Notes: a model not told the origin generated them from the sequence alone. Numbered from the stretch's first letter, positions 26,205 to 35,089 are shown. The stretch: DNA of 46,524 nt from Candidatus Methanocorpusculum faecipullorum (GCA_018883755.1 JAHLFR010000005.1:1-46524); one strand, 5' to 3'. Made by a program: numbers and translations.

Positions 26205-27371
26205 ATGACTGTTCCTGAGATTATGGTATACTCCACCAAACAGTGTATGTACTGTAATAATCTGAAGGCATGGCTTGCACAGAACAATATCCCCTATCAC
26301 GCGATCGATGTGGGTGAGGATCCTGTTGCCGCCCGAGAGATGATTGATCTTACCGGCCAGCGTGGGGTACCGGTGATCGTTATTGACGGTGAGGTGATCG
26401 TGGGATTCGATCGCCCGAGAATTGAAGCACTGCTCAACATTGACAAAGGCAAAGATATCCCTGCTGATCACGAACTGATCATTATCGGTTCTGGTGCCGC
26501 AGGACTTTCGGCCGCACTGTACTCCGGGAGAAAAGGTCTTGAGACACTGGTTATCGGAGGTGTTCGTGGCGGAATGATTACACGAACTGCCGATATTGAG
26601 AACTATCCCGGTTTTTACCGGATATCGGGAGAGTCTCTGATGCGTCTGTTTGCAGATCAGGCAGAGGATGCTGGGGCTGTTATTTTGGATGACGTGGTTA
26701 CGGATTTATCTGTACGTGACGGAACGTTCGTTGTTGAAACACTCTCTGGTCGTGTGTTCACTGCAAAATCCGTGATTGCCGCATCCGGCAGAACTCCGAA
26801 GCTCAGCGGCGTACCGGGTGAGGCGGAGCTGTTTGGAAAAGGAGTTTCCATCTGTACTACCTGTGACGGGCCGCTTTTCAAAGGAAAACGTGTCGCGGTG
26901 TACGGGGGTGGAAACACCGCCGCGGAGATGGCTCTTGAGATGAGTAACATCGCAGCGGTCGTGTATCTGATCTCCCGCAGTCCCCTGAAGGCGGATTTGG
27001 TCACCATTGAACGTCTTAAAGAGAAGAAGAATGTGGTGATTATGACCGGAGTTGTAATCACCGGTCTTCATGGTGAGGGAGTACTTACCGCCGTCGAGAC
27101 TGCACCGCGTCAGGATCTGGCAAACACAACCCGTCTTCCAATCGATGGTCTCTTCCTCGGACTCGGTCTTACGCCGAACTCTGCGGTCTTCTCGGGTGTT
27201 GTCGGAATGAACAGCGTTGGTGAGATCTTTGTTGATGAAAACTGCAGAACAGATGTCCCAGGGCTGTTTGCCGCAGGGGATGTCACCTCTGTTAAGGGTA
27301 AACAGCTTGGTATTGCAGTGGGAGACGGTATCAAAGCATCGCTTGCCGCCTATGAGTATCTGAGAAAGTAG
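26205..27371 (+). CDS. Glutaredoxin-thioredoxin reductase fusion
   Basis: 388 residues. Residues 1-82 are a glutaredoxin/NrdH-like domain with active site CMYC and the cis-proline loop GVPVIVIDG. Residues 87-388 are a thioredoxin reductase: FAD site LIIIGSGAAGLSAALYSGRKG, redox pair CTTCDG, second Rossmann motif YGGGNTAAEMALEM and FAD site LFAAGDVTSVKGKQLGIAVGDG. The HRRxxxR motif that grips NADPH is missing: the position reads ISRSPLKADLVTIERL. An F420- or NADH-dependent enzyme is therefore possible. The fused glutaredoxin is a likely direct electron acceptor. Gene order behind rubrerythrin suggests peroxide and disulfide defence. Initiation at ATG 26205 has GGAG too close; ATG 26223 is an alternative. 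Confidence 0.92.
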   Translation: MTVPEIMVYSTKQCMYCNNLKAWLAQNNIPYHAIDVGEDPVAAREMIDLTGQRGVPVIVIDGEVIVGFDRPRIEALLNIDKGKDIPADHELIIIGSGAAGLSAALYSGRKGLETLVIGGVRGGMITRTADIENYPGFYRISGESLMRLFADQAEDAGAVILDDVVTDLSVRDGTFVVETLSGRVFTAKSVIAASGRTPKLSGVPGEAELFGKGVSICTTCDGPLFKGKRVAVYGGGNTAAEMALEMSNIAAVVYLISRSPLKADLVTIERLKEKKNVVIMTGVVITGLHGEGVLTAVETAPRQDLANTTRLPIDGLFLGLGLTPNSAVFSGVVGMNSVGEIFVDENCRTDVPGLFAAGDVTSVKGKQLGIAVGDGIKASLAAYEYLRK

Positions 27372-27443
27372 ATCTCATTAACCAGGGACATGTTCTTATA
27401 CAGTACCCGCACATAACAGTACAAAACGAGGTCTGCCCGAATT

Positions 27444-28172
27444 ATGCCACCACGTCGCACCCGGTTTAATCAGGATCAGTATGCGTTGCTCCGCCGCGGT
27501 TCTGAGTTGATGGATTTCACGGAGTGGAACCGCTGGTATGCAAACTATCTTGCAGATAACCTCTTTCTCCGCAGTACCGACGCCTATGGTGCACATCTTG
27601 CAGGAGCGGATCTTGCGTACTGGTATCTGGAAGGTGCCGATCTTCGGTTTGCCCAGCTGCAGAATGCCGATCTCTCCTACTCTTATCTGAAACATGCCAA
27701 TCTGGCAAATGCAAATCTTGCCGGAACAAATCTCTGGCGGGCATTCCTTGCAGGTGCTGAACTCTCGGGAGCAAACCCTGACGCTGCAGTGTATGATCCT
27801 GCGGGAAGAATCAAGTTTGATCCAGCACAGGAATCCCGTCTCCGTAAAGCTGCGGAGTCCGGAACCATTGCGGCATGGAATGCGTGGTACCGGACGGAGC
27901 TTTCCAAAGAAGACAGCGATGTGCGGCTGTACGGGGCATATCTTGAGGAAGCATCACTGCGCAATCTGGATCTCTCGGGTGCAGTACTGTGTTATGCACA
28001 TCTGGAAGGAGCTGATCTCCGGCACGTGAATCTTTCCGGGGCGAATTTGTCCCATGTACATCTGGAAGGTGCCGATCTCTGGCAGGCAGATCTTACGAAC
28101 GCAGATCTCCGGTATGCAGAGCTTGGCGGCGCAAATCTTGCAGGTGCAAAAAAGGATCACGCACTGTTTTAA
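27444..28172 (+). CDS. Pentapeptide-repeat protein with internal duplication
   Basis: A 242-residue protein made of two arrays of A(D/N)Lxx pentapeptides (about residues 48-112 and 165-235), which fold as right-handed quadrilateral beta helices. Each array is preceded by a related lead: FNQDQ..LLRRG..EWNRWY (8-32) and FDPAQ..RLRKA..AWNAWY (125-149), an offset of 117 residues, so the gene arose by tandem duplication. No signal peptide or catalytic domain is seen. Its stop overlaps that of the convergent pilin-like gene. Function unknown; some family members mimic DNA, but this one has no hallmark of that. Confidence 0.88.
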   Translation: MPPRRTRFNQDQYALLRRGSELMDFTEWNRWYANYLADNLFLRSTDAYGAHLAGADLAYWYLEGADLRFAQLQNADLSYSYLKHANLANANLAGTNLWRAFLAGAELSGANPDAAVYDPAGRIKFDPAQESRLRKAAESGTIAAWNAWYRTELSKEDSDVRLYGAYLEEASLRNLDLSGAVLCYAHLEGADLRHVNLSGANLSHVHLEGADLWQADLTNADLRYAELGGANLAGAKKDHALF

Positions 28173-28597
28173 TCGGGGATAACATCAGTTATTGGGGTAA
28201 CGCCGGTCTTTCTGTTTACGCCGTACTGATAGATGATCTGCTCCTTTTCTCCATTGTGCCAGAGAATGTACACATCCGAGAGGGTCTGTTCACTGTAGAG
28301 ATACTCTCCGCTTTTCCACACAGTCCAGTCCTTGTTTCCCGCTACTATAGTCCGGTGGGTAATGTCATTGTCAAGATTATAGATGGAAATGCCATTGCGG
28401 AACAGCGATTCTCCTCCCGCATGGTACAGGTAGTGGGTACTTTCGGCTGATGTCTGGATCCTTACATTCGGAACAGTGGTCTCCTCTGCGTTCATCTGGT
28501 GAAAAACGATGACGCCAATCGTTGCACAGCATCCGATAACCATGAGAAGCAGGAGAACTGATGTCACTACAGGTGTAACAGCATCGTCGTTATGCAT
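28169..28597 (-). CDS. Archaeal type IV pilin-like protein
   Basis: 142 residues from ATG 28597 (MHNDDAVTPVVTSVLLLLMVIG). The short charged lead before a hydrophobic helix matches class III signal peptides of archaeal pilins, with cleavage expected before the helix near AVTPVV. The rest is a beta-rich, tryptophan-containing head (for example GNKDWTVWKSGEYLY). The frame continues 13 codons upstream inside the preceding gene, but ATG 28597 overlaps that gene's stop (ATGCATAA) and gives a normal pilin lead. It is probably assembled in or attached to the membrane as a minor pilin. Confidence 0.78.
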   Translation of the reverse strand: MHNDDAVTPVVTSVLLLLMVIGCCATIGVIVFHQMNAEETTVPNVRIQTSAESTHYLYHAGGESLFRNGISIYNLDNDITHRTIVAGNKDWTVWKSGEYLYSEQTLSDVYILWHNGEKEQIIYQYGVNRKTGVTPITDVIPD

Positions 28598-29501
28598 AAA
28601 TGATCTCTGCAGGTCCTGTCTCATAGATTGCCTCACGGAGGACTACTCTGGATAGTGTTGTGTTTGTACTCGTCTCAATCCTGAGTGTAAGCGGATCGGT
28701 TTGTCTGATACTGAACAGAGGTATTCTCTCCTGTGTCTGAACAAGGAGCGTAAATGAATCAGGATGTGCTGTCCGATACACAGTTCCCTTTGCGGTACGT
28801 TCTTTTGTTTCAAAGAACACTGCCTCCCACAGCTTTCGCTGTTCGGGATCAGGACTTTCGAACCGGAGCGTTGCATTGTCTTTCCAGTACAGGACTTTTG
28901 TTGTGACCTCTTTCAGGCTTAGTGTCACCGGCAGATGACCGCTGCCGCTGATCTCTGTATCATCCGCGAAAGAGATCTGATTGATCTCAATTTGTACCGC
29001 AGTTGGATCGACTGGTGATATCTGCAGCATTGCCGGAGTTATCCATGCCGGGTTACTGCCCGCGGTTTTAAGATGTACGCCTCCTGCCTCATAGGCAACA
29101 GCCGATCGTTCTCCGGAGAAACCGGTGAATTCTGCTGAAACTTTTCCGATCGAAATTACAGTAGCGTTTTCAACATCATCATCGGCGATGATACTGAGTC
29201 TTCCCCCAGTATCTTTCGTGACGGAGTACGTGAGTCCCTGCATGTTTGGCAAAATGATCCCGACATCTGCTGCGGACTCTTCGTCTATTCTGAGGATATC
29301 GGCTGCAAGCTTGTACTGGAGAAATGATCTTTCCAGCTGCTCTAACGTCTGTTCATCCTGTGTTTTCAGTTGTTCAGGAAGCCCTACTGCTGCCCAGACA
29401 CCAAGAACAACGGCTGCAAGAACCAGCAGCAGGACAAACCCTATCACAACCGATGATGCAGTATCCTCGTTTTTCACCCGCTCCGGAGAGGTTGATAGCA
29501 T
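28590..29501 (-). CDS. Pilin-like secreted/membrane protein (larger partner)
   Basis: 303 residues. The lead MLSTSPERVKNEDTASSVVIGFVLLL is again a charged N-terminus followed directly by a hydrophobic helix, resembling archaeal pilin-type precursors. The head domain (45-303) is beta-rich and extracellular, without known motifs. It overlaps the smaller pilin-like gene by 8 bases; the two are surely co-expressed. No pilus ATPase, membrane platform or prepilin peptidase is in the window, so they would depend on machinery encoded elsewhere. Confidence 0.75.
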   Translation of the reverse strand: MLSTSPERVKNEDTASSVVIGFVLLLVLAAVVLGVWAAVGLPEQLKTQDEQTLEQLERSFLQYKLAADILRIDEESAADVGIILPNMQGLTYSVTKDTGGRLSIIADDDVENATVISIGKVSAEFTGFSGERSAVAYEAGGVHLKTAGSNPAWITPAMLQISPVDPTAVQIEINQISFADDTEISGSGHLPVTLSLKEVTTKVLYWKDNATLRFESPDPEQRKLWEAVFFETKERTAKGTVYRTAHPDSFTLLVQTQERIPLFSIRQTDPLTLRIETSTNTTLSRVVLREAIYETGPAEIIYA

Positions 29502-29640
29502 CGTGTCAACAGGATACTATATTCCCTGGCATTATTTGAATCGATCCTCAGGATCTGCCGATGGTGATACCATGTGGAAAGAAAATGCTCTTTATCTTTG
29601 ATGTCCCATTTGTATACTATCACTAAAAACTGGTGAACAT

Positions 29641-30525
29641 ATGGAATTCAACGGTGTTATTCTCGAAGACACATATGCAGAAGGCTTCCCGGTGTGGGTT
29701 GCCCGTGTCGTAATCACTGCAGTAACGAAGGAATGGGCTTACAAGGCAGCAACCGAAGCAACCGGATTTGCAACCTCCACAATCGGATGCCCGTGTGAAG
29801 CAGGTATTGAGAAGTTCCTGCCGCCGGCAGAGACTCCTGACAACCGTCCGGGATTCTCCATTCTGATCTGCTGCAGCAAGAAAGCACTCAAGGAACAGGT
29901 TCTTGAGCGTGTATCCGAGTGTGTTCTGACCGCACCGACCACTGCAGTCTTCAATGGAAAGGCAGGTTCTGAAGAGATCATCCCGATCAAGCTCCACTTC
30001 TTCGGTGACGGCTATGAGTCCAAGGTCGAAGTCGGCGGAATCCAGTGCTGGTCTATCCCAATTATGGGCGGCGACTTCATCGTTGAGGAAGAGATCGGTG
30101 CAGTCAAGGGTGTTGCAGGCGGTAACTTCCTGATCATGGGCGACTCCCAGATGTCCGCACTCATTGCAGCACAGGCAGCAGTCGATGCAATTAAGGGTGT
30201 TCCGGGTACCATCACTCCGTTCCCCGGAGGCGTTGTTTCGTCCGGTTCCAAGGTTGGTTCCAAGAAGTACAAGTTCATGGGAGCATCCACCAACGAGAAG
30301 TTCTGCCCGACCATCCGCGAGAAGGTTGAAGAGACCGAGATCCCGGAGAATGTCAAGGCAGTTTACGAGATCGTTATCGACGGTGTTGATGAGGCAAGCG
30401 TCATGGCAGCTATGAAGGCTGGTGTCCAGGCAGCATGCAGAGTTCCGGGTGTTGTCAAGATCACCGCAGGAAACTACGGCGGCAACCTTGGTCCGTTCAA
30501 GTTCCACCTGAAGGACTGCCTCTAA
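29641..30525 (+). CDS. ftr: Formylmethanofuran:tetrahydromethanopterin formyltransferase
   Basis: A 294-residue cytosolic enzyme of the CO2-reduction branch of methanogenesis. It moves the formyl group from methanofuran to tetrahydromethanopterin. The N-terminus [23 protein letters not shown] and the central [30 protein letters not shown] and [25 protein letters not shown] segments are characteristic of Ftr. A TATA-like CTTTATCTT precedes it, with GGTGA just before the ATG. Strong promoter spacing and codon bias (many ATC, GGT and AAG codons) fit a highly expressed gene. It leads the DUF1890-DUF1894-mntP run. Confidence 0.97.
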   Translation: MEFNGVILEDTYAEGFPVWVARVVITAVTKEWAYKAATEATGFATSTIGCPCEAGIEKFLPPAETPDNRPGFSILICCSKKALKEQVLERVSECVLTAPTTAVFNGKAGSEEIIPIKLHFFGDGYESKVEVGGIQCWSIPIMGGDFIVEEEIGAVKGVAGGNFLIMGDSQMSALIAAQAAVDAIKGVPGTITPFPGGVVSSGSKVGSKKYKFMGASTNEKFCPTIREKVEETEIPENVKAVYEIVIDGVDEASVMAAMKAGVQAACRVPGVVKITAGNYGGNLGPFKFHLKDCL

Positions 30526-30595
30526 ATACTCTCTTTTTTGTGTAATCCGCAAGACCAATGTTTATCCCTTTTCAGCACTGACGTGTACTCCACGT

Positions 30596-31060
30596 ATGAC
30601 CGATGAAGTGCTTCTCCTGCTGGGATGTCCGCAGATACCGGTCCAGTCTCCGATTGTTCTCTATGTGGCGGATCTCCTGCAGGATCTCGGAAAAGTTCCG
30701 GTGGTTGCGGCAAACCCCTCGGCAAAACAGCTGATCGCGGCAAGTGATCCTAAGAAGCATTATGTGGCAGAGTACCGTGACGTTGACCGCACCATAGCTG
30801 ATATCGCCGATGGGAAGGTGCGTTATCCGCTGATCGTTTCCTTTATTCACAACGATGCGGGACTCACCTATACGGCAACCGTTGCGGCCCTTGCTCCTGA
30901 GTCGCTTCTGGTGACTGTTCTTTTCGGAGAGCATGCATATGATATTGCCGCAGAAATTGAGTTCCCGGCAGAAAAGATTGTAGCACCGGTAACACACAAC
31001 ACACGACCGCTTCTTGCAAAAATCGATGAGGTGATGGAATGGGCTGTCTTGAAAATATGA
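30596..31060 (+). CDS. DUF1890 family methanogen protein
   Basis: 154 residues. Begins MTDEVLLLLGCPQIPVQSPIVLYVADLLQ and contains AANPSAKQLI, HYVAEYRDVDR and LIVSFIHNDAGLTY, as in the methanogen-restricted DUF1890 family. It looks like a small Rossmann-type (flavodoxin or cobalamin-binding-like) fold. No function is known. Its end overlaps the DUF1894 start region by 22 bases, which agrees with the usual pairing of these two families, here next to ftr. Confidence 0.88.
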   Translation: MTDEVLLLLGCPQIPVQSPIVLYVADLLQDLGKVPVVAANPSAKQLIAASDPKKHYVAEYRDVDRTIADIADGKVRYPLIVSFIHNDAGLTYTATVAALAPESLLVTVLFGEHAYDIAAEIEFPAEKIVAPVTHNTRPLLAKIDEVMEWAVLKI

Positions 31061-31323
31061 ACTATGAAATTCTCGCAAAAAACTGTAGTTTTAAAGAAGC
31101 GAGAGAGATCATTCGGGAGAACTGTTCAGAAAAGTATGAGGTCCCGGCGGGCTTCAAGCTGCTGGACAAACCTCTGCTTGGAATTCCGCCGATTCTTGTC
31201 GGAATTAAAGACGAGAAACTGGTGTACGGGTACACGAAACCCTGTCACGGAACCTTTGTCGTTGTCGTAGAGGATCCGGAAGGCATGGAGAATGTGAGAA
31301 AGAACGGAAAACCGGTCTGGTAG
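31039..31323 (+). CDS. DUF1894 family methanogen protein
   Basis: 94 residues, MGCLENMNYEILAKNCSFKEAREI..., with PPILVGIKDEKLVYGYTKPCHGTFVVVV in the core. ATG 31039 is supported by GAGGTGAT at 31028-31035, close to a perfect anti-SD match. ATG 31057, which overlaps the DUF1890 stop (ATGA), is less well placed. A family restricted to methanogens, of unknown function. Tight coupling to DUF1890 suggests a complex. Confidence 0.87.
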   Translation: MGCLENMNYEILAKNCSFKEAREIIRENCSEKYEVPAGFKLLDKPLLGIPPILVGIKDEKLVYGYTKPCHGTFVVVVEDPEGMENVRKNGKPVW

Positions 31324-31330
31324 TTTTTTC

Positions 31331-31891
31331 ATGTTCACCTCACTGCTTTCCACTTTTTTCATCGCTGTCGGTCTTGCAATGGACGCATTCTCCGTTTCGC
31401 TTGCGGGAGGTGCGGTACTGAAGAAAGATGTCTTCAGAACAGCACTGGTTGCAGGTCTGCTGTTTGGTTTTTTCCAGTTTGCCATGCCGCTGATCGGCTA
31501 TGTGATCGGTGTCCCGATCACTAATCTCATTACGCCGTACGGGTACTGGCTTGTCTTTTTCCTGTTCCTGTTTGTCGGGGGCAAGATGATCTATGACGCG
31601 GTTTTTGGTAGTGAGGAGTGCGGGATCGATCTGACCGGCTGGAAGGTTCTCCTTCTTCTTGCGGTTGCTACAAGTATCGATGCCCTTGCCGTTGGTGTGA
31701 GTTATGCTCTTCTTGGAGAAGAGATTCTTCTTCCTGCTGTTATCATCGGTGTGGTCGCTTTTGGTTTTTCTGCGGCAGGTGTTTTTGTTGGCAACAGACT
31801 CGGCTGTGTGCTTGGAAACAAAATGGAAATTCTTGGCGGAGTCATTCTTGTTTTGATCGGTTGCAAGTTTCTGCTGGAAAATGTTTTGTGA
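31331..31891 (+). CDS. mntP: Manganese efflux pump MntP
   Basis: A 186-residue, six-helix membrane protein. The paired MDAFSVSLAGG (residues 18-28) and SIDALAVGVSYALLG (about 118-132) motifs carry the conserved aspartates of MntP, and HG-less GFFQFAMPLIGY and KMEILGGVILVLIG complete the family pattern. It exports Mn2+. It follows DUF1894 by 7 bases and is probably in that transcript. No mntP-type riboswitch is expected or seen in this archaeon. Confidence 0.92.
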   Translation: MFTSLLSTFFIAVGLAMDAFSVSLAGGAVLKKDVFRTALVAGLLFGFFQFAMPLIGYVIGVPITNLITPYGYWLVFFLFLFVGGKMIYDAVFGSEECGIDLTGWKVLLLLAVATSIDALAVGVSYALLGEEILLPAVIIGVVAFGFSAAGVFVGNRLGCVLGNKMEILGGVILVLIGCKFLLENVL

Positions 31892-31945
31892 ACTGGCATA
31901 CCCTATTTTTCGTAATATGGATTTTAAAAAAGAAGACTGGGGATT

Positions 31946-33028
31946 TCACCTTCGCAGGCACAGCACTGCAGCTCCCAGCAGGGCGATGATACCTGTAAAT
32001 ACAAAGGGTGAGGACTGTTCGGGCGCGGTCGGAACAGAAGGTTCTGTGGTCGCCGTGGTTGGAGGCGGTGTTATGACCTCAACGGTTGCTGTGGGAGTCG
32101 GCGTAAAGATCTCCTCCGGGAGCTTCGTTACGTTTTCGGCAAATCCTACTGCATAGTAGGAGAATCCCGGTGATTTTGCGGCATACCAGTCCATGCCGGC
32201 CTGCTGCCCAGTTCCTTCCCCGACATATGACGTTTCCAGTTTTTCCCACGAATCGGTGTAACGGAGCAGCTGGATGTCGTACCGCGGATCAAATCCAGCA
32301 TCGGTTACCACACCGACCGGAACACCAAAGAGGAAATCCACCTGCTCAATTGCATCAACCGGAATATTCTCGACCTTCATGTCGTAGAGTGCGGTATACG
32401 GCTGGGATGGTGTTGGGATCGGGTTTGCGGAGCTCTGCGGAACGAGTACTATTCTTGCGTTCTGTGAAATCTCAGATCCATTTGTCGTTACCGAGATCAC
32501 CCGGATGTACGGGGCATTATAGGGATCTCCGAAACTGAAGAGTCCTTTGGTGTTTCCTTCCTGGAGAACCGGGTACTCATCGGAAAAGATCAGCGTATAG
32601 CGGTTCGGATACTTTGCGTAGATGGAGTCGGCATATGAATCTCCGCCGACATCGCCTATGTTGAGGTTCAGAGTGATGGTCTTTGGTGCACCGTTTGTGT
32701 AATAGACAGACGGCACGTTGTAGGTGACGGAGTACAGTCCCTGAACATTACCAAAACTCAGCTGGATGATCTCTTTCCCTGATGGCTTTACCGGGTAGAG
32801 GTTTGGAACGGTAACCGTCCACTTTCCTCCAGGATACTGGGTTGCCCCAATCCAGACGGTACTTCCATAGGGAATAACAACAGTCGATCCGTCTGCATAA
32901 CTTTCAGCGGGAGAGGAGTCGGCATATCCGTCAAAAGATACGGTTAGTGTATTGTCATACTCCACTGCTGTTACCGGTACGGCAAGAAACAGGACTACTA
33001 AAATGAGGAGAAGATATCGATGATCCAT
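31946..33028 (-). CDS. Secreted surface protein with C-terminal anchor
   Basis: 360 residues. A Sec signal peptide (YLLLILVVLFLAVPVTA) is followed by beta-rich extracellular domains (for example VVIPYGSTVWIGATQYPGGKWTV). The region DIQLLRYTDSWEKLETSYVG..GFSYYAVGFA resembles the PGF-pre-PGF domain of archaeal surface proteins. A Thr/Pro-rich stalk (TPTPTATVEVITPPPTT) follows. The tail is SPFVFTGIIALLGAAVLCLRR, a hydrophobic helix with a short basic end, which looks like an archaeosortase-type or membrane-anchor signal. The exact sorting motif is not the canonical PGF triplet. Role in the envelope is unknown. Confidence 0.8.
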   Translation of the reverse strand: MDHRYLLLILVVLFLAVPVTAVEYDNTLTVSFDGYADSSPAESYADGSTVVIPYGSTVWIGATQYPGGKWTVTVPNLYPVKPSGKEIIQLSFGNVQGLYSVTYNVPSVYYTNGAPKTITLNLNIGDVGGDSYADSIYAKYPNRYTLIFSDEYPVLQEGNTKGLFSFGDPYNAPYIRVISVTTNGSEISQNARIVLVPQSSANPIPTPSQPYTALYDMKVENIPVDAIEQVDFLFGVPVGVVTDAGFDPRYDIQLLRYTDSWEKLETSYVGEGTGQQAGMDWYAAKSPGFSYYAVGFAENVTKLPEEIFTPTPTATVEVITPPPTTATTEPSVPTAPEQSSPFVFTGIIALLGAAVLCLRR

Positions 33029-33054
33029 AGTAGTCCATGTGTGATTGAATTATA

Positions 33055-33552
33055 TTAACTTCCTGATTGGTTCAATAATCCGGTCAGACGGTTAAAGGAC
33101 TCCTGCATGCGGGAGAATGCATCATCCCAGTTGATATCGTTGATAGTGGTGTTTTTATCCCGGTTGGTCAGCGGCATGTTGAATACTTCATCCATAAAGG
33201 AGGTGAGATTCGACTCTGCGTCATTGGCATTCAGGGTTATCAGGCCGGAACTGTTGATAAACGACATGTTTACCCCGCCGTCTTTATCCAGAATACTGGC
33301 ACTGATGTTATCGGCTTCGGCCCGGGTGACATTATCCTTGGTAAATACCATCCCGAATATCTCCAGCTTTACATTGAACTTATCCCCGAGTGAACTGTTG
33401 GAAAACATATTTTCGTACACCGGTGTTACAGTGATCGAACCTATGCTCTGATTGCCAAGCATGATATCGGTGGTCTGATCCCCGATACATCCTGCGGAAA
33501 ATGTGATGAGAACAAGAACTGCAAGAACTCCTGCGGCAACCGGAATTTTCAT
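33055..33552 (-). CDS. Putative archaeal lipoprotein
   Basis: 165 residues. Signal peptide AAGVLAVLVLITFSAGC with the lipobox FSAGC, so the mature protein would be anchored through that cysteine. The rest is polar, Asn/Ser-rich (several NxS/T sequons) and without known domains. It precedes the surface-protein gene in the same direction, with 26 bases between, so they may form a two-gene envelope unit. Confidence 0.75.
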   Translation of the reverse strand: MKIPVAAGVLAVLVLITFSAGCIGDQTTDIMLGNQSIGSITVTPVYENMFSNSSLGDKFNVKLEIFGMVFTKDNVTRAEADNISASILDKDGGVNMSFINSSGLITLNANDAESNLTSFMDEVFNMPLTNRDKNTTINDINWDDAFSRMQESFNRLTGLLNQSGS

Positions 33553-33622
33553 AGAAATGTGTTTGTGCCGACTGGAAATAAATATTTGCGGATATCCGCT
33601 GAAAAATAAATTTAAAAATTTT

Positions 33623-35089
33623 TTATTTGGCCATGATGTCCATCACAATCTTACCATAGGCAGGTCTCGTGATAAGAACACCAATCAGGATACCAAGAAT
33701 ACTGATTATGGCAAAACCCTTGAGGGTTGAGAGATCCATCACAATCAGCGGGAACATTGCAATGATCACCGTTGCTGCGGATGTCATGATAATGGCAAGT
33801 GCCCGCGTAAGCCGCTTGAGATACAGTGTCTGCGAGGGAACCTTTCCTTCATGCACCACTTCATCGGTGATGATCACCAGCTGATCGATACCGGTTCCAA
33901 GAATCGCGATCAATGCTGCGATTGCTGCAATATCGAGCTGCTGGATGAAGACAGCAATACCGAGCAGGATGATGATCTCCGCCATGTTGGTTGCGATCAT
34001 CGGCAGCACAATCTCGGCAACCCGGTACCGGAGATAGACCATTGCCGCCACTGCCGCAAGGGCAGCAAGTCCTGCAATCAGACAGACGATCTTGAAGTAG
34101 TCACCAAGTGCCGCAGAGGTTGAACCGGATCCGGCAATCTCAACCTGCACCGGCAGAGCACCTGCCCGCAGGTGGATCTCCAGTTCCTGTGCCTGCTGGT
34201 ATCCTTCCTCACCGGAACCGGTTCCAGCATACAGACTGTTGACCGGATGTGTTGCAATCTGCATTGCAAGGTCATTGGAGAGCGGAGCACTGTATACCTC
34301 AACGCCATCCAGATACATGTTCAGGTTATGTGCCTGCGGGTTGGTGGTTGCTCCATACTGGATACAGGCCTGCTGCAGTGCCACTGCTCCGTCGTTGTCC
34401 AGGTTGAATCCAACACCCCAGTTGTCGGAACCTGCCGGGTTCTGTGTGGGATTCTGAACTGATGATACCGAGTCACCGTACAGCACATGGGCTGTTTCGT
34501 TGCCGGTTGTTACGATCCGAATCTCAAAGAGACCCTGTTTTCCAACGATGTCCTGAGCGGTCTGCATGTCAACGCCTGCCATCTCAACACGGACATACTG
34601 TGAAACTCCGTTGGTGTTGGTCAGGGTGTTGACCTTGACGTCATTGGTTCCAAGACTGTTTACCTTGGACTCCAGAATCCGTTTGACGGTCTCGGCGGTT
34701 GTAGATCCCACTCCGTTTTCGTATCCGATGAAGCTCGCACCGGCTGCTGCGACCGCGGCCCGGAGTTCTTCTTCGGTTGCATCTTTCTGGACTTCCAGAT
34801 GGTACTGATCAATTGGTGTTACTGTGCAGTCGAGATACTCTCCCATCTTTTCTGCAACATCGTTCACGTCAGCTCCGGCGCCGATGGTGACAACTTCTGC
34901 CTGGAACTCAAGCTGAATCCAGGATCCTCCGTCGAGATCGAGACCAAACTGAAGGTTGGTCATAGCATCTCCGCGATCGCCGATCGGTACAAAGATTGCA
35001 GCAAGTGCAATGATAACCAGAACGATGACCAGAAGGACACGCATATCCTTGATGGTGTTAATCCATCCGGATGCTTTCTTTTCACTCAT
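33623..35089 (-). CDS. secD: Protein-export membrane protein SecD
   Basis: 488 residues. An N-terminal helix (RVLLVIVLVIIALAAIFVPI) and the conserved NLQFGLDLDGGSWIQLEF are followed by a large extracellular P1 domain and five C-terminal helices (IAVLGTGIDQLVIITDEVVHEG with the conserved GTGIDQ, then LIGVLITRPAYGK). Together with SecF it uses the ion gradient to aid protein translocation through SecYEG. Its start overlaps the secF stop (ATGA). Confidence 0.95.
   Translation of the reverse strand: MSEKKASGWINTIKDMRVLLVIVLVIIALAAIFVPIGDRGDAMTNLQFGLDLDGGSWIQLEFQAEVVTIGAGADVNDVAEKMGEYLDCTVTPIDQYHLEVQKDATEEELRAAVAAAGASFIGYENGVGSTTAETVKRILESKVNSLGTNDVKVNTLTNTNGVSQYVRVEMAGVDMQTAQDIVGKQGLFEIRIVTTGNETAHVLYGDSVSSVQNPTQNPAGSDNWGVGFNLDNDGAVALQQACIQYGATTNPQAHNLNMYLDGVEVYSAPLSNDLAMQIATHPVNSLYAGTGSGEEGYQQAQELEIHLRAGALPVQVEIAGSGSTSAALGDYFKIVCLIAGLAALAAVAAMVYLRYRVAEIVLPMIATNMAEIIILLGIAVFIQQLDIAAIAALIAILGTGIDQLVIITDEVVHEGKVPSQTLYLKRLTRALAIIMTSAATVIIAMFPLIVMDLSTLKGFAIISILGILIGVLITRPAYGKIVMDIMAK

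Noticed and set aside
29623-30558. 311-codon open frame antisense to ftr
   Set aside because: Ftr is certain on the other strand. The long shadow comes from its strong codon bias, and the product has no recognisable features.
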